Assembly: GCA_026196875.1 (NCBI GenBank)
Contig: JAPHTP010000020.1
Span: forward strand, 1 to 64,000
Direction: 5' to 3'
Origin: Kangiellaceae bacterium
Lineage (GTDB): Bacteria; Pseudomonadota; Gammaproteobacteria; Enterobacterales; Kangiellaceae
Length of the DNA: 64,000 bases
The translations under genes were made by a program, and so were the position numbers. The notes under the pieces were generated by a model that saw only the letters and a list, made by a program, of their open reading frames with translations, made no database searches and was not told the origin of the DNA. This document shows, in pieces, positions 27,025-36,740 of the stretch; position 1 is the stretch's first letter; each line of letters begins with the position of its first letter.

Positions 27025-27756
27025 CTAATCTGTCTCTAATGGATTCAATTGATACGGCTCCGGCCACTGCCAATGTGACCATAAACCATCAATCATGGCA
27101 GCGACGTTACCTATCTTCGGTAGTCCTTGTAAAACACTCATACAAGGCTCCACTCTCTCTGAGCCAGGAGTAGTCCAAACACTATAGCTAGCCAACGAAG
27201 ATGACAAAAAGGCATCTAACAATTGCGGAAACACTATTGATGGTGACTGTTCCTCAAATTCCATATTAACTACCGCACTAGAAATGTTCCCAACCTGGGC
27301 ATTTTTGCGATAAACAACGTCGTAATTGAGTGGCACTTGATTGACATCGTTCATCAATTCGTCGACATCAAGTTCCGCATCCAATGCCTGAAATAAAAGT
27401 TCTTCTGTGGTTACAAACCATTCTTTTTGTAACAGCATAAACTCAAATAAATTCGCACTAGGTGGAATTTGGGTTAAGACTGAAATAGGAAAGTAACGGC
27501 CAACTTTATCCACACTAGGCATAAAAATACCCAGCCAAGCATTCTCATCTAAAATACCTTCAGATAGTCCAAATCGCCATACTGGGCTAGTTAAGTAGAT
27601 GTCTAACCAGTCATCTCCCATTCTCTCTTGAGAGCCGGCCACAAACTGTTGTAACCAATCGTCCCAAGTTTGCATGCAGTCGTTAGGTAGATTTCGATAA
27701 ATGAAATCTCCATGCAACGGCAGTTTCCCATATACACCGGTCATTGGTACAAACAC
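27025..27756 (-). CDS. tagF: T6SS accessory protein TagF (ImpM)
   Basis: 243 residues. It starts with the TagF signature GVYGKLPLHGDFIYRNLP, followed by WDDWLQQF and the conserved FGLSEGILDENAWLGIFMPSVDKVGRYFPI. TagF is a cytoplasmic post-translational repressor of T6SS that acts through Fha in Pseudomonas and Agrobacterium. The start is a GTG (27756) directly after the tssM stop, with GGAG nine bases upstream; an ATG four codons later is an alternative. 125 bp separate it from pppA. Confidence 0.93.
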   Translation of the reverse strand: MFVPMTGVYGKLPLHGDFIYRNLPNDCMQTWDDWLQQFVAGSQERMGDDWLDIYLTSPVWRFGLSEGILDENAWLGIFMPSVDKVGRYFPISVLTQIPPSANLFEFMLLQKEWFVTTEELLFQALDAELDVDELMNDVNQVPLNYDVVYRKNAQVGNISSAVVNMEFEEQSPSIVFPQLLDAFLSSSLASYSVWTTPGSERVEPCMSVLQGLPKIGNVAAMIDGLWSHWQWPEPYQLNPLETD

Positions 27757-30700
27757 TTATATTGACTCCGGGCATCGGAAAGCACCTAACAAATCCTTAC
27801 TGAAAGGATTATTAACACTTTTTGCCTTAATTAAATAAGTAATAAAGTGCGGTACTTTCATACTACGGCCGCTACCACTTGTTATTTGTTGGTCGACAGA
27901 ATATTTCACACTATATATCTTTGCCGTGTTGGTTCTTTTCAGCTCTGCTGTATCTTGCAATCTAAACCATGCCCATGGACCATCATAAATCTTAGAATGA
28001 AACTCGCCTTGGAGATCTTCAAATACAACTCTCACTCGGTTATTTTCATTATCTCCGGACCAAGTAACCGTTTTCCAAAACTTTGGACCATGATTATATG
28101 TGATCCGTTCGCTACCCACTTCCAGTGTAAATCGAGCGTCTTTCTTATTCATATTATCGGGCTTCATTTGAAAAGAAATACTCGGTACTTCAGGATTTGC
28201 TTTAAAGAAGACTTCTCTGATCTTTTGTGCTCTCTTCAATTGGTTTAATACTTCTTTTGATATTGCCATGTGGCGTCCAGCAATCACTCGATTCTGCCAG
28301 CTGCGAGAATTGATGAAGGGCTTAGCTAGCTCTTGATAATATTTGTCTAGTGTGCCATTTGGTTTAAAGAACTCAGCAAAGTCGAGAACGGCCAGTTCTT
28401 CTTTTGATGAACGCTTTAATGGATAACCATTGGCGATCCCTCTTGTATAACTACTATAAACGCGATTCTTCCATTCGGTGTTTAAGTGCCGACGACCTGA
28501 ACTTAACACAACCTTCCAACTCTGATCGGCAATCGATTCTAACCATTGTTTGATCGGATCCGGTACTTTCTTAGCATAAGACTCAAGAGATGATATGGCA
28601 TTTACTGCGTTACCTTGGTAACGGGCCTTACTAATTTCAAATGCTTGTTTTGCAGGATCTGGGGCTACCAATATAGTGTCAATGAAATCGTGCAATTGTT
28701 GGATATTTTGCACGACTGAATAAACCGGAGCGGCTCGCTGCTGAGAATCTCTCATTAACAAATTAATGCTTTTGAATTGCTTGTCGACAATGGTGTCAAA
28801 TTTCGAACTAACGCTAGCAGATAATTTCCCAGCAGCACTACCTGCTTTGCTTGCAACCTTTGACTTGGCTGCTAGTTGAGAGCCTGGCAGATTTTCTGGG
28901 ATGTGTGGCGTGAGTTCAGTGTTTTCTTTGGTAACTTGCAAGATAGCAAGCAACGGAGAGTATACCGGATCTGTCATTAGCGCCAAAACTTCGGCCGCGT
29001 GGTTTAGATCTCTGAACTCTGCAATACTCAGTGACTTAAACACGTCTTTCCAGACTTGAGTATACTCAGCAAGATAATGTTCTTTGACCTGCTTACTAAT
29101 TTCCTCAAAGTCTTCTTCTATAAAGTCGACCTTTTCTTTGTCTGTGTCGGTTAGAACCCAACGATCGCTCATCACATCTTTGATCACATCTGAGTCTTGA
29201 GAAAAATCTATGCTGTTATAGCCTTCAATGGTGAACATCCAGGGAATTGACAAAGCCGAGCTAACTGAAGCATCTATTTTGTAGGTATCTCTCACGGACT
29301 CTCCGAACAAGTTTAAAAGATCTACCTGTTGGGTATAGTCTGGGTTGGTTCTGATCCTGGAGTAAATTCGTTGCGAGACAGGCACTCGTAATAAAGTTTT
29401 CCGAGTTGTATCTACGAGCCTATCGTTTAACTTGGTAGGTTCGAGATTTAAAGCCAGTAAGTTAGAAATATGCATAAAAAGAAGCTGGCGTTTAGAAGCT
29501 TCACCCTGCAAGTTTGCATCAAGACTTTCTTTAAACCACTTAAGTACAATGTCCGTATCCATGCGCTCTAGCTTGTTGAACATCAGGTACACTCTAAACG
29601 TGTTGTAAAGGTCACCGCCTCTATGTCCTTGCTTTAAATAAGCGCCTAGATAATCTACTAAACGAGGTTGGAGCACGCTCTTTAGTTTTGTGCGGTAAGC
29701 TTTATCGGCCGCCACATCAACTTCGTCATCATATAACCCCATACCTGAAAGCCAAGGATGTTCTTCTTTGTCATACACTAAGCTCGCTTTATGCAAAGAA
29801 TTTAGCACAGGTAGTGTTAATCTTAAGTCTTTGCTGCGAGGATTTAATCGTTTGTTTTCTGTTTGATATTCTGTGATATTTTCTTCAACTTCAGCCATGA
29901 AAATTTCATGTTGGGTTAAACTACCCGTCCACACGAAAAGCAAACCCGCCAATACTGCCGCCATACTCGCGTAACCAATTTTGCGAGCCCAAAAGAGCAT
30001 TTTTTCATAGCGTTGATTTGAGCCAACTAATTCCGACTCAGGGAAAATGACTTTGTTAAACAGGTTACCAATGAAAAAGCTCTTGCCTTGTGGATAAGGC
30101 ATATGTGCAACATCTCTATCAAAGCCAAAACTCGACGCGACAGATGTCATTAACTTATCGATTGGCGTACCGTCTTGGGTACCACTGGTAAAATAGATAC
30201 CCCGTAGATGAGGTTGATATTGATATCTATTTTTTTCAAATGTTTGTCTTAGGAATCCACAGACAATAGACTTCAAATTTTCCATTTGTGGTGGAAAACC
30301 TTGAATTACACCTCTGCGATTTATGTCGCGTTCTTGGTGCACTTTCCACAATACTCGATCGTAGAGTCGCTGTACTAATGCATCGTATTCGTCTTCAAAA
30401 AACTCAAAATCAGGGTTTTCCGATGCCTTAGAAGTGTTGGGTAGAGAGATCCCCCAAACTTGCTCTCGTTCCTGAATACTCAAGTCTTCGAAAAATTCGG
30501 AGAAGCCTGAAACCAAATCGGTTTTAGTGAACATCAAATAAATTGGAAAACGAATTTCCAATTTTTCCATTAACTCGTCGATTCTTTTTCGAATGGTTTT
30601 AGCGTTTACAATACGTTCTTCTTCAGATTGAATGAGTAGATCTTGGAGGCTAATCGCTATGATTGCCCCATTGATGGGACGGCGTTTTCTATTTCGTTTC

Positions 30701-31341
30701 AGTAAACCAAGAAAACCTTCCCACCCGGTACTATCTATTACCTTGTGACTATCTTGCGTGGTGTATCGTCCAGCGGTGTCAACCAACACTGCATCATCAG
30801 TGAACCACCAATCACAGTTGCGAGTACCACCTACGCCTTGTAGTGCACCTTTACCAAACTCTTTGGCCAGAGGAAAATCTAGAGTTGAATTAATTAATGC
30901 CGTTGTTTTTCCAGATCCTGGAGGACCAATAATGATATACCAAGGAAGCTCGTACAATGCCTTATTAGAATCTCCGCCTTTAAACTTGGTTTTCTTCAAA
31001 GTGTTTAGAGCTTGGGTGAATCTTTCGCTAATTTGCTCGACTTCTTTGCTTGATTGTTCTGATGAGCCGCTATCTACCTGCTTTTGGTTTTGCGCTAAAT
31101 CTTCAACGAACTCATCGTTGTTTTTTTTGTTTTGCAATTGAATTCTTAGATTATTTAGTCCCCAAACAACCACTACGACGATGATTGCAATTAAGCGACC
31201 AACCATGCTACTCAATGGTGCTGTGTTATTTTCACCAAACTTTATGGCGGGCCCTACAAACCAGATTAATACACAGAGTGCAATTAAGCCGAGTATCGAA
31301 ATGACTATTTTATTCTTAAAAAAATTGACGATTTTTTTCAT
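27757..31341 (-). CDS. tssM: T6SS membrane complex protein TssM (IcmF)
   Basis: 1194 residues, normal size. Two N-terminal membrane helices, a cytoplasmic NTPase domain with Walker A IIGPPGSGKTTALIN (about 134-150) and VDTAGRYTTQD, a third helix near 440-460 (MAAVLAGLLFVWTG), then the large periplasmic IcmF-related region ending in the TssM C-terminal domain (FTLEVGSERITYNHGPKFWKTVTWSG). TssM spans the envelope and binds TssL and TssJ to form the anchor and channel. It has a Walker A, so it belongs to the NTPase-bearing TssM group. Confidence 0.97.
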   Translation of the reverse strand: MKKIVNFFKNKIVISILGLIALCVLIWFVGPAIKFGENNTAPLSSMVGRLIAIIVVVVVWGLNNLRIQLQNKKNNDEFVEDLAQNQKQVDSGSSEQSSKEVEQISERFTQALNTLKKTKFKGGDSNKALYELPWYIIIGPPGSGKTTALINSTLDFPLAKEFGKGALQGVGGTRNCDWWFTDDAVLVDTAGRYTTQDSHKVIDSTGWEGFLGLLKRNRKRRPINGAIIAISLQDLLIQSEEERIVNAKTIRKRIDELMEKLEIRFPIYLMFTKTDLVSGFSEFFEDLSIQEREQVWGISLPNTSKASENPDFEFFEDEYDALVQRLYDRVLWKVHQERDINRRGVIQGFPPQMENLKSIVCGFLRQTFEKNRYQYQPHLRGIYFTSGTQDGTPIDKLMTSVASSFGFDRDVAHMPYPQGKSFFIGNLFNKVIFPESELVGSNQRYEKMLFWARKIGYASMAAVLAGLLFVWTGSLTQHEIFMAEVEENITEYQTENKRLNPRSKDLRLTLPVLNSLHKASLVYDKEEHPWLSGMGLYDDEVDVAADKAYRTKLKSVLQPRLVDYLGAYLKQGHRGGDLYNTFRVYLMFNKLERMDTDIVLKWFKESLDANLQGEASKRQLLFMHISNLLALNLEPTKLNDRLVDTTRKTLLRVPVSQRIYSRIRTNPDYTQQVDLLNLFGESVRDTYKIDASVSSALSIPWMFTIEGYNSIDFSQDSDVIKDVMSDRWVLTDTDKEKVDFIEEDFEEISKQVKEHYLAEYTQVWKDVFKSLSIAEFRDLNHAAEVLALMTDPVYSPLLAILQVTKENTELTPHIPENLPGSQLAAKSKVASKAGSAAGKLSASVSSKFDTIVDKQFKSINLLMRDSQQRAAPVYSVVQNIQQLHDFIDTILVAPDPAKQAFEISKARYQGNAVNAISSLESYAKKVPDPIKQWLESIADQSWKVVLSSGRRHLNTEWKNRVYSSYTRGIANGYPLKRSSKEELAVLDFAEFFKPNGTLDKYYQELAKPFINSRSWQNRVIAGRHMAISKEVLNQLKRAQKIREVFFKANPEVPSISFQMKPDNMNKKDARFTLEVGSERITYNHGPKFWKTVTWSGDNENNRVRVVFEDLQGEFHSKIYDGPWAWFRLQDTAELKRTNTAKIYSVKYSVDQQITSGSGRSMKVPHFITYLIKAKSVNNPFSKDLLGAFRCPESI

Positions 31342-31439
31342 AACAGACTTTTTATCTATTCGGTATTATTAGACTTTGTTGAGACCATTTACTGGCAATT
31401 TGCTCCGCAATAATTTAATTTGCGGTACAATCGTTCGGC

Positions 31440-32333
31440 TTATGGTTTTACGTTTTCATCTTTCTTTTCTGATTCAACAATTTCATTGAGCTGACCGACC
31501 ACTGGCGAAGAGGCATCATAAAGCCAATAACGGAAGCCCGAATAACTCAAAACTAAAATAGCCCCAACCACACTCGCAACTACCCACATTGGTAAATACT
31601 GGGTTAGGCTGCTACGTGATTTCCCAAGGCCTTGCCATTTTAAAGCGAGAGTCCTGTCATATTCGCCGCGATGGTTACGAATAATTGCAAACAGTTCATC
31701 TCTTAACTCCTCCAAACTATCTCGTCCTCGGCTAGCAAATCGATAACGCCCTTCGAAACCCAAACTTAGCAAAATATAAATGAGTTCTAGCATGTCTAGA
31801 TTTTCTGCAGGAGTTTGCCGCATTCGATCCAGGATTTGAAAAAACTTTTCCCCGCCAGACGTTTCGTTATGAAACGCACTCAAGAGTGTTTTTTGTGGCC
31901 ACTGGCTTTCTGCGCCCCAAGGTGTATTTAATACCATTTCGTCCACCGCAGAACACAATAGATATCGAGAAGCTAGACAAATTTCAGACTTTATTCCAAT
32001 CTCTTGTACTCTGGTTTGGAAAGCTTTTATTTCACTCCCGAGACGTTGGTGTAATCCCGCTACATCTGGGTGTGATGCAGTGTTTCGTGTTTTCTCGATT
32101 ACTGCGATTAAAGTCGATGCGGCATTGACCAAAGGATTTAGCCCTTTTGATGTTCGGAAATGGCTATCCTCTGTTTGCGCTCTTGGTGCAGCTCGATAAT
32201 TTGGCTGTTGAGGAGCAGCCGGGCTCGGTGCTCTTTGCTCACGCCGGCGTCCTGGCGTTGGGCGAATAATAGTGTTGTTTGGATTTTGTGGTGCTCGAGG
32301 CCTAAAAACCGTTTTATCTCGTTCAGAACTCAT
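31440..32333 (-). CDS. tssL: T6SS membrane protein TssL (DotU family)
   Basis: 297 residues. The cytoplasmic DotU domain includes RYLLCSAVDEMVLNTPWG, ESQWPQKTLLSAFHNETSGGEKFF and LELIYILLSLGFEGRYR; one C-terminal membrane helix (LPMWVVASVVGAILVLSY) and a short periplasmic tail follow, with no OmpA peptidoglycan-binding extension. The first 45 residues are disordered and contain two D/N-x-T-x-[FI]-R-P elements (Thr8, Thr21) close to the repeats in the PpkA N-terminus, so they may be phosphorylated or bound by the Fha domain. About 98 bp precede tssM, including a small CCGCAA/TTGCGG hairpin. Confidence 0.95.
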   Translation of the reverse strand: MSSERDKTVFRPRAPQNPNNTIIRPTPGRRREQRAPSPAAPQQPNYRAAPRAQTEDSHFRTSKGLNPLVNAASTLIAVIEKTRNTASHPDVAGLHQRLGSEIKAFQTRVQEIGIKSEICLASRYLLCSAVDEMVLNTPWGAESQWPQKTLLSAFHNETSGGEKFFQILDRMRQTPAENLDMLELIYILLSLGFEGRYRFASRGRDSLEELRDELFAIIRNHRGEYDRTLALKWQGLGKSRSSLTQYLPMWVVASVVGAILVLSYSGFRYWLYDASSPVVGQLNEIVESEKKDENVKP

Positions 32334-32397
32334 CGAAATTCATACCCCTTTCTTGTGACTCCATTTGCGGATCCTTTGCTTTTAAAAGTCAGCGTAT

Positions 32398-33732
32398 TTA
32401 TTGCCTGATTGCCCAGAACTCCAATTCGAGCCCAGGAAAGTCTCCACCTATGTGTAGCGCTATACCACCTGAAGTTTTCAGTTCATTCCAAAACTCACTA
32501 TGCTTTTCTAACTCAAAATAATGGTAACCGGATCGAAATGGTATTTGTCTAGGAGAAACCGGTAATGGCTTTAACGCAATCCCCGGCATTGCCGCATTGA
32601 CAAGTTGGCGAATTCTTTCAACAGCAGCGATTTTAACGTGCGCAGGTAGATGTGTTCTTAAATGGTCATCAGCAAGATCTGCACGAGCGGCTAATACGAA
32701 CACAGCAGAATCAATTAAACTGCGATCGGTAATTTGTGCGACTCGGATCCCGTATTTCTTTTCGACCAGTTCCAGTCCGATGGCGGTTTGTTCGTAGACC
32801 ATACTTAGACACTGTCGTAATCCTGACATAACGGGTGTGAAGGTATCCTGCAAATTATGATGTAAATATGTGGGAAGACTTGGTGCGCGCTTCGTTTTCG
32901 CAAAAAAAGTTGATAGCTCGCCAACCATTTGGGCAACTTCTTTAAACAAATCTAGCGGGTGCAAACACTTCATACTTGATAAATGGATCGCTAGAGGTTC
33001 TAACCGATTAATCAGTTGCAGCAACATATAATCAGCAATCTCTGCAGTTCCGCCTCTTTGGGTGTCTGCCAGTCTACCGGCAATAGCTTCTGCTCTGTGG
33101 TGGAGTAATCCACTTAACTCAGATAAAAAGTTCTTGAGCTTTGGTGAGGCCTCACAATCCAGGCAGGTAGGAATAAACTGATCATCAAGTAGAATATTCT
33201 TGTCTTCTCTAGTTTCTGCAACTCTCAACACTCCGATACATGCGTAGCCGCTTAGATCATCGTCGTCAGTTAAGATTCTTATTCTTAGCTTACCGATATT
33301 CAGTTTTAAACTATCGCTTCCCTCAACCGTTACATCTCTTACCGGTTGTTCTTCCATGTAATAACGAGCTAGACCTTGCGAAGTTTGCTCTGATAAAACA
33401 TCTACAGCACCGGAGCGTCTCACCGGAATAGCCAAATAGATGGTGCGATTATGAACCGACTCTGGTAATTCTAAAACTGGTGGAGGACTATCTACATCAG
33501 GAAAGTTATAAGGTGTTCCGTCAGGGAAAACACCTCTTGATTTTACGATAGAAATTTTGCCTAACTTTAGGAGTTCCTTGTCCACCTCAAAACTATGTAC
33601 TCCCCAACCATAGGCGCCAAATGCTGAGCACTTGCCTTCGATATAACGTTCAAAATACCTTTCTTGCTGTTGGAAATGCTGAGGATTTAGAAACATCCCC
33701 TCTCCCCATACAACCTTACTATCCAATGACAT
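32398..33732 (-). CDS. tssK: T6SS baseplate protein TssK
   Basis: 444 residues. It starts with the nearly invariant KVVWGEGMFLNPQHFQQQERYFE, typical of TssK, and contains PHP-rich and ELVEKKYGIRVAQITDRSLI segments and the C-terminal FPGLELEFWAIRQ. TssK trimers connect the TssEFG wedge to the membrane complex through TssL/TssM. Normal length; 64 bp before tssL. Confidence 0.97.
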   Translation of the reverse strand: MSLDSKVVWGEGMFLNPQHFQQQERYFERYIEGKCSAFGAYGWGVHSFEVDKELLKLGKISIVKSRGVFPDGTPYNFPDVDSPPPVLELPESVHNRTIYLAIPVRRSGAVDVLSEQTSQGLARYYMEEQPVRDVTVEGSDSLKLNIGKLRIRILTDDDDLSGYACIGVLRVAETREDKNILLDDQFIPTCLDCEASPKLKNFLSELSGLLHHRAEAIAGRLADTQRGGTAEIADYMLLQLINRLEPLAIHLSSMKCLHPLDLFKEVAQMVGELSTFFAKTKRAPSLPTYLHHNLQDTFTPVMSGLRQCLSMVYEQTAIGLELVEKKYGIRVAQITDRSLIDSAVFVLAARADLADDHLRTHLPAHVKIAAVERIRQLVNAAMPGIALKPLPVSPRQIPFRSGYHYFELEKHSEFWNELKTSGGIALHIGGDFPGLELEFWAIRQ

Positions 33733-33797
33733 ATTGTTTTACCTGATGTTCTTTATTAATTAACGTTATGTTTTAGTTAGAATATTAAAGCTGAACC

Positions 33798-34286
33798 TTA
33801 ATTGATTATGCTCATAGAGTTACCACTAATCTTTATGGTAACTTTGTCCTTAAAAATATTATTGGTTTTAACTGGAACAACTAACCGATATTTTGAATCA
33901 GCGTAATGGTAGAACTCTGAAAACAGAGCGATGTATTGAGTTTCCGGGTTCAATACAAACGACTGTTCTCTCTTCTCCCCAGGAGTTAGTCTTTTTAGCT
34001 CTTTTTTAGACACCATGTCAGCGCCTAATACTTCGGCGTCTCTCTCGTATAAGTCAATAAACTCTGCCTTCTCAAAAACATTGTTTGATTTAAGCTCGTA
34101 AAATCTAACGAAAAGCGGAGATGGAGTTTTGGTATCATCTGGATTGACGTCAGCTTGAACGTCGAAAGTCAGTAAAACATCAGTATCAAGATTTAGAGTC
34201 TTACCTACAGTTTGACAACCAGATAAAATGAGCCAGCCGAATAACATGGCAGATATGGCTAAAAGACTTCGTTTGTGTTTAAACAT
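33798..34286 (-). CDS. tssJ: T6SS outer-membrane lipoprotein TssJ
   Basis: 162 residues with a lipoprotein signal (hydrophobic segment then LSGC, lipidated Cys near residue 24). The mature part has the TssJ pattern: SPLFVRFYELKSNNVFEKAEFIDLYERD, LTPGEKREQSFVLNPETQYIALFSEFY. TssJ anchors TssM at the outer membrane. It lies 25 bp after the Fha gene and 65 bp before tssK. Confidence 0.95.
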   Translation of the reverse strand: MFKHKRSLLAISAMLFGWLILSGCQTVGKTLNLDTDVLLTFDVQADVNPDDTKTPSPLFVRFYELKSNNVFEKAEFIDLYERDAEVLGADMVSKKELKRLTPGEKREQSFVLNPETQYIALFSEFYHYADSKYRLVVPVKTNNIFKDKVTIKISGNSMSIIN

Positions 34287-34311
34287 AATCTGATTTCCCT
34301 AATTTACGGAG

Positions 34312-35928
34312 TTAATTTTTTGTTTTTCTGGCTATTGAAAGCTTTTGCAACTGTTCTTCGTAAGCCATTGAAAATTCGTCACCAAATACATATTGAAAAG
34401 ACCCATCCAGATCTTCGAACAGCTCGGCGTAGTACTCTACAAAAGACTCCCAATATTTGGCTTTTTCATTCATCGGAATGAGGCTTCGTTTCTGTTGCTT
34501 TTCAAACCTTGCGGTCAGTATTTCTGGCTCGAACCGCTTTACAATACTTTTAAACGCAGAGCGAATTCCAGCTAAGATCGCTACTTGATGATCTGCGATG
34601 CTCTCAAAGCTTTCTTGCGCAGATTCTATAGGCTTCTTATATGAGTTGCCCTCTTTCAAGAACATATTTTCCAACGCGTCGTCAACATTTGCGGAAAATT
34701 TGAGCGGGTTATTCTCTATGGGTTGAATGGTCGTCATATTCATTCTAAACGTATTCTTCACGTTATTTCTTGATGCCAATGTTTGCATCATTCCCTCAAC
34801 CGCAACTCTTATAAATTCTCCTGCTATTTCATTAATTTCAGCGATTTTCTCATTTTCTAGATTTTTGTCTCTAAAACCAAAAGCATCTATAAGACTGGTA
34901 TCAACTTCGGAGCTAGATCGTTTTTTTAGCGTAGCGACCTGTTTTTTTAACTTGGCGTTCTCTACTTTTAATTTGCGAAAGGCCTTCTCTAAGGCTTTTC
35001 TGCGAGCTTCAGACTCTGATACGCTGACTCCATCATCACTCGCAGCGACAATCTCTGGCTCAGCCACGGGTTGCGGAGAAGGCGTTACAGGCTGCGGTGA
35101 GTGCACTGGTGGCGACTCCTGAACTGGAGGAGTTGGAGGTGCTTGGGGGGCCGGCGGTACTTGTGGAGTGGCCGGCGGTAATTCAGCATTTTCGACGGGA
35201 GCAGAGTAACTTGGCTTATCATCTAACAGGTCATCATCCCAGTCTTCAGGGATTAATCCCTGTTGAGGCGACGTCGAGGGAAAAGATACAGCCTGACTGG
35301 TAGCCCCAGCATTATCCGAATAACTACTCGCAAAAGGCTCACTTGCGGGTTGGTTTCCAAATATATCTTGTGCATCGTCTTCGACTCGCGACTTATCCAG
35401 CGCAGCTAACGGATCTGTTTCTTCCAGGTGAGTATTAAAAGGCAGATCACTTGACGCCTCAGATTGAGCGAAAGAGGATGCAAAAGGGTCTGCCGGTAAT
35501 GGTTTGGGTTCTGGTTGTTGTTTAACAGAAGGCGCGCCAAAAGGATCGTCAATGTCGCCTGCCCCGCTATCATCATTTAAAAAATCTAGCCCTGAAGGAG
35601 CCGATTGGGTGGTTATTTGCACCTGAAATTTATAGTCGCTAAGCTCGAATAAATCCCCATTTTTGAGTTGCGCTTTATTACCTTTTCCCAAGGGCTCACC
35701 TGAATTATTCAAATAAGTCCCATTGGTGCTGGTGTCAACGAGGTAATAACTGCCATTCTCAAAGACTATTTCACTATGGACGCCAGACAAAAAACGCTCA
35801 GGATCGGCTAAAATCCAGGTGTTATCTGGGCTACGGCCAAGCGTACCGCCTTGCTCATCAAAAGTCATGCTTGACTGAGCTAGCTCGACTCCCTCGGGGT
35901 ACTCTAGGATGGAGACTACAATAGACAT
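34312..35928 (-). CDS. T6SS FHA-domain protein TagH/Fha
   Basis: 538 residues. Residues 1-100 form a forkhead-associated domain (GGTLGRSPDNTWILAD, SGVHSEIVF, LVDTSTNGTYLNN) that binds phosphothreonine. A Pro/Ser/Asp-rich linker of about 190 residues and a basic coiled coil (KALEKAFRKLKVENAKLKK) follow, then the T6SS-specific C-terminal domain (VAVEGMMQTLASRNNVK ... KYWESFVEYYAELFEDLDGSFQYVFGDEF). Fha is the main target of PpkA and PppA and promotes assembly once phosphorylated. It is the first gene of the minus arm. Confidence 0.95.
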   Translation of the reverse strand: MSIVVSILEYPEGVELAQSSMTFDEQGGTLGRSPDNTWILADPERFLSGVHSEIVFENGSYYLVDTSTNGTYLNNSGEPLGKGNKAQLKNGDLFELSDYKFQVQITTQSAPSGLDFLNDDSGAGDIDDPFGAPSVKQQPEPKPLPADPFASSFAQSEASSDLPFNTHLEETDPLAALDKSRVEDDAQDIFGNQPASEPFASSYSDNAGATSQAVSFPSTSPQQGLIPEDWDDDLLDDKPSYSAPVENAELPPATPQVPPAPQAPPTPPVQESPPVHSPQPVTPSPQPVAEPEIVAASDDGVSVSESEARRKALEKAFRKLKVENAKLKKQVATLKKRSSSEVDTSLIDAFGFRDKNLENEKIAEINEIAGEFIRVAVEGMMQTLASRNNVKNTFRMNMTTIQPIENNPLKFSANVDDALENMFLKEGNSYKKPIESAQESFESIADHQVAILAGIRSAFKSIVKRFEPEILTARFEKQQKRSLIPMNEKAKYWESFVEYYAELFEDLDGSFQYVFGDEFSMAYEEQLQKLSIARKTKN

Positions 35929-36740
35929 TACCGCGTAATCCTTGTTTTTAATAGATAAAGCATATATTCCATTAATAGATTCTAATCTACTTACTTTTAT
36001 CGGCGTCGTAAAGTTATACCGCAGCCGAGAATATATCTCATCGGCTATTACAATCCAAACTACTTAAGTATTTTTGTGTGAGTTAGTAGTACCTAAGCGT
36101 TCATAGTGTGAACCAATTACAAAAAAGCAGTTTAAATGAAGAACCCATTAACCTACTAGAAAATAGTTCCAAATTGAACATTAAATCTCATAATTAGATT
36201 GAAGAACAAAATTTGCCCAACGTATTAATCCTAATGATTTCAATAGCTTTGTATTTAACGCTGAAGCTAACTATTTAGTAATTTGTGACTTTTGTCTAGA
36301 AAAATATGCGCTTCGATGATAGTCTTCCCGCACTTGATAGATACGGAATAAAATCCCTCATTTAGTTCATGGATGGTTAAAGACTAACCAGTGCTCCGTC
36401 CTAGAATGTGCGAGCCTATCGCAAGGAATGTTTTATACCAAGGAAAGGCAGTAATTCCCCGAATTAGCCGATTGACCCAAACATCACAATTATGAGATAT
36501 ATTAACCTAAGTAGCTGAAAGAAATCTCATATTTGAATTAAAAACAAAAAATTCAGGTGATTCTGGTTGACGGTAATTGACTTACTTCCTAATTGTCGGA
36601 AAATCAATGTGTTTTTGAGTAAACGCATTTAATAACAAAAATTTTGACAAGCACATCTATACTTGATTGAATTACTTAACTTTTGTCACAGAACTGAAGT
36701 ACTATATACCTAAATAAGAAGGATAAGGGAACAACCATCA
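35929..36740. promoter_or_regulatory. 812-bp divergent T6SS intergenic region
   Basis: It separates the minus arm (starting at Fha) from the plus arm (starting at TssA). No gene is visible on either strand. It must carry both arm promoters. The plus-side candidate is given separately; on the minus side AAGGA precedes the Fha ATG by about 13 bases and the sequence upstream is AT-rich (ATATATGCTTTATC), but I see no clear -35. I found no TGGC-N8-TTGC sigma-54 site. The unusual length leaves room for regulator sites or a small RNA. Confidence 0.5.
36645..36673 (+). promoter_or_regulatory. Candidate sigma-70 promoter for the tssA operon
   Basis: A perfect -35 TTGACA (36645-36650) is followed after 17 bases by TTGAAT (36668-36673), a 4/6 match to the -10 consensus. 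It lies about 70 bases before the tssA ATG, which has AAGAAGGA and AAGGGA upstream. Inferred from sequence only. Confidence 0.4.

Noticed and set aside
36601-36740. Sigma-54 promoter before tssA
   Set aside because: No GG-N10-GC element of the right form was found; a sigma-70-like pair fits better.
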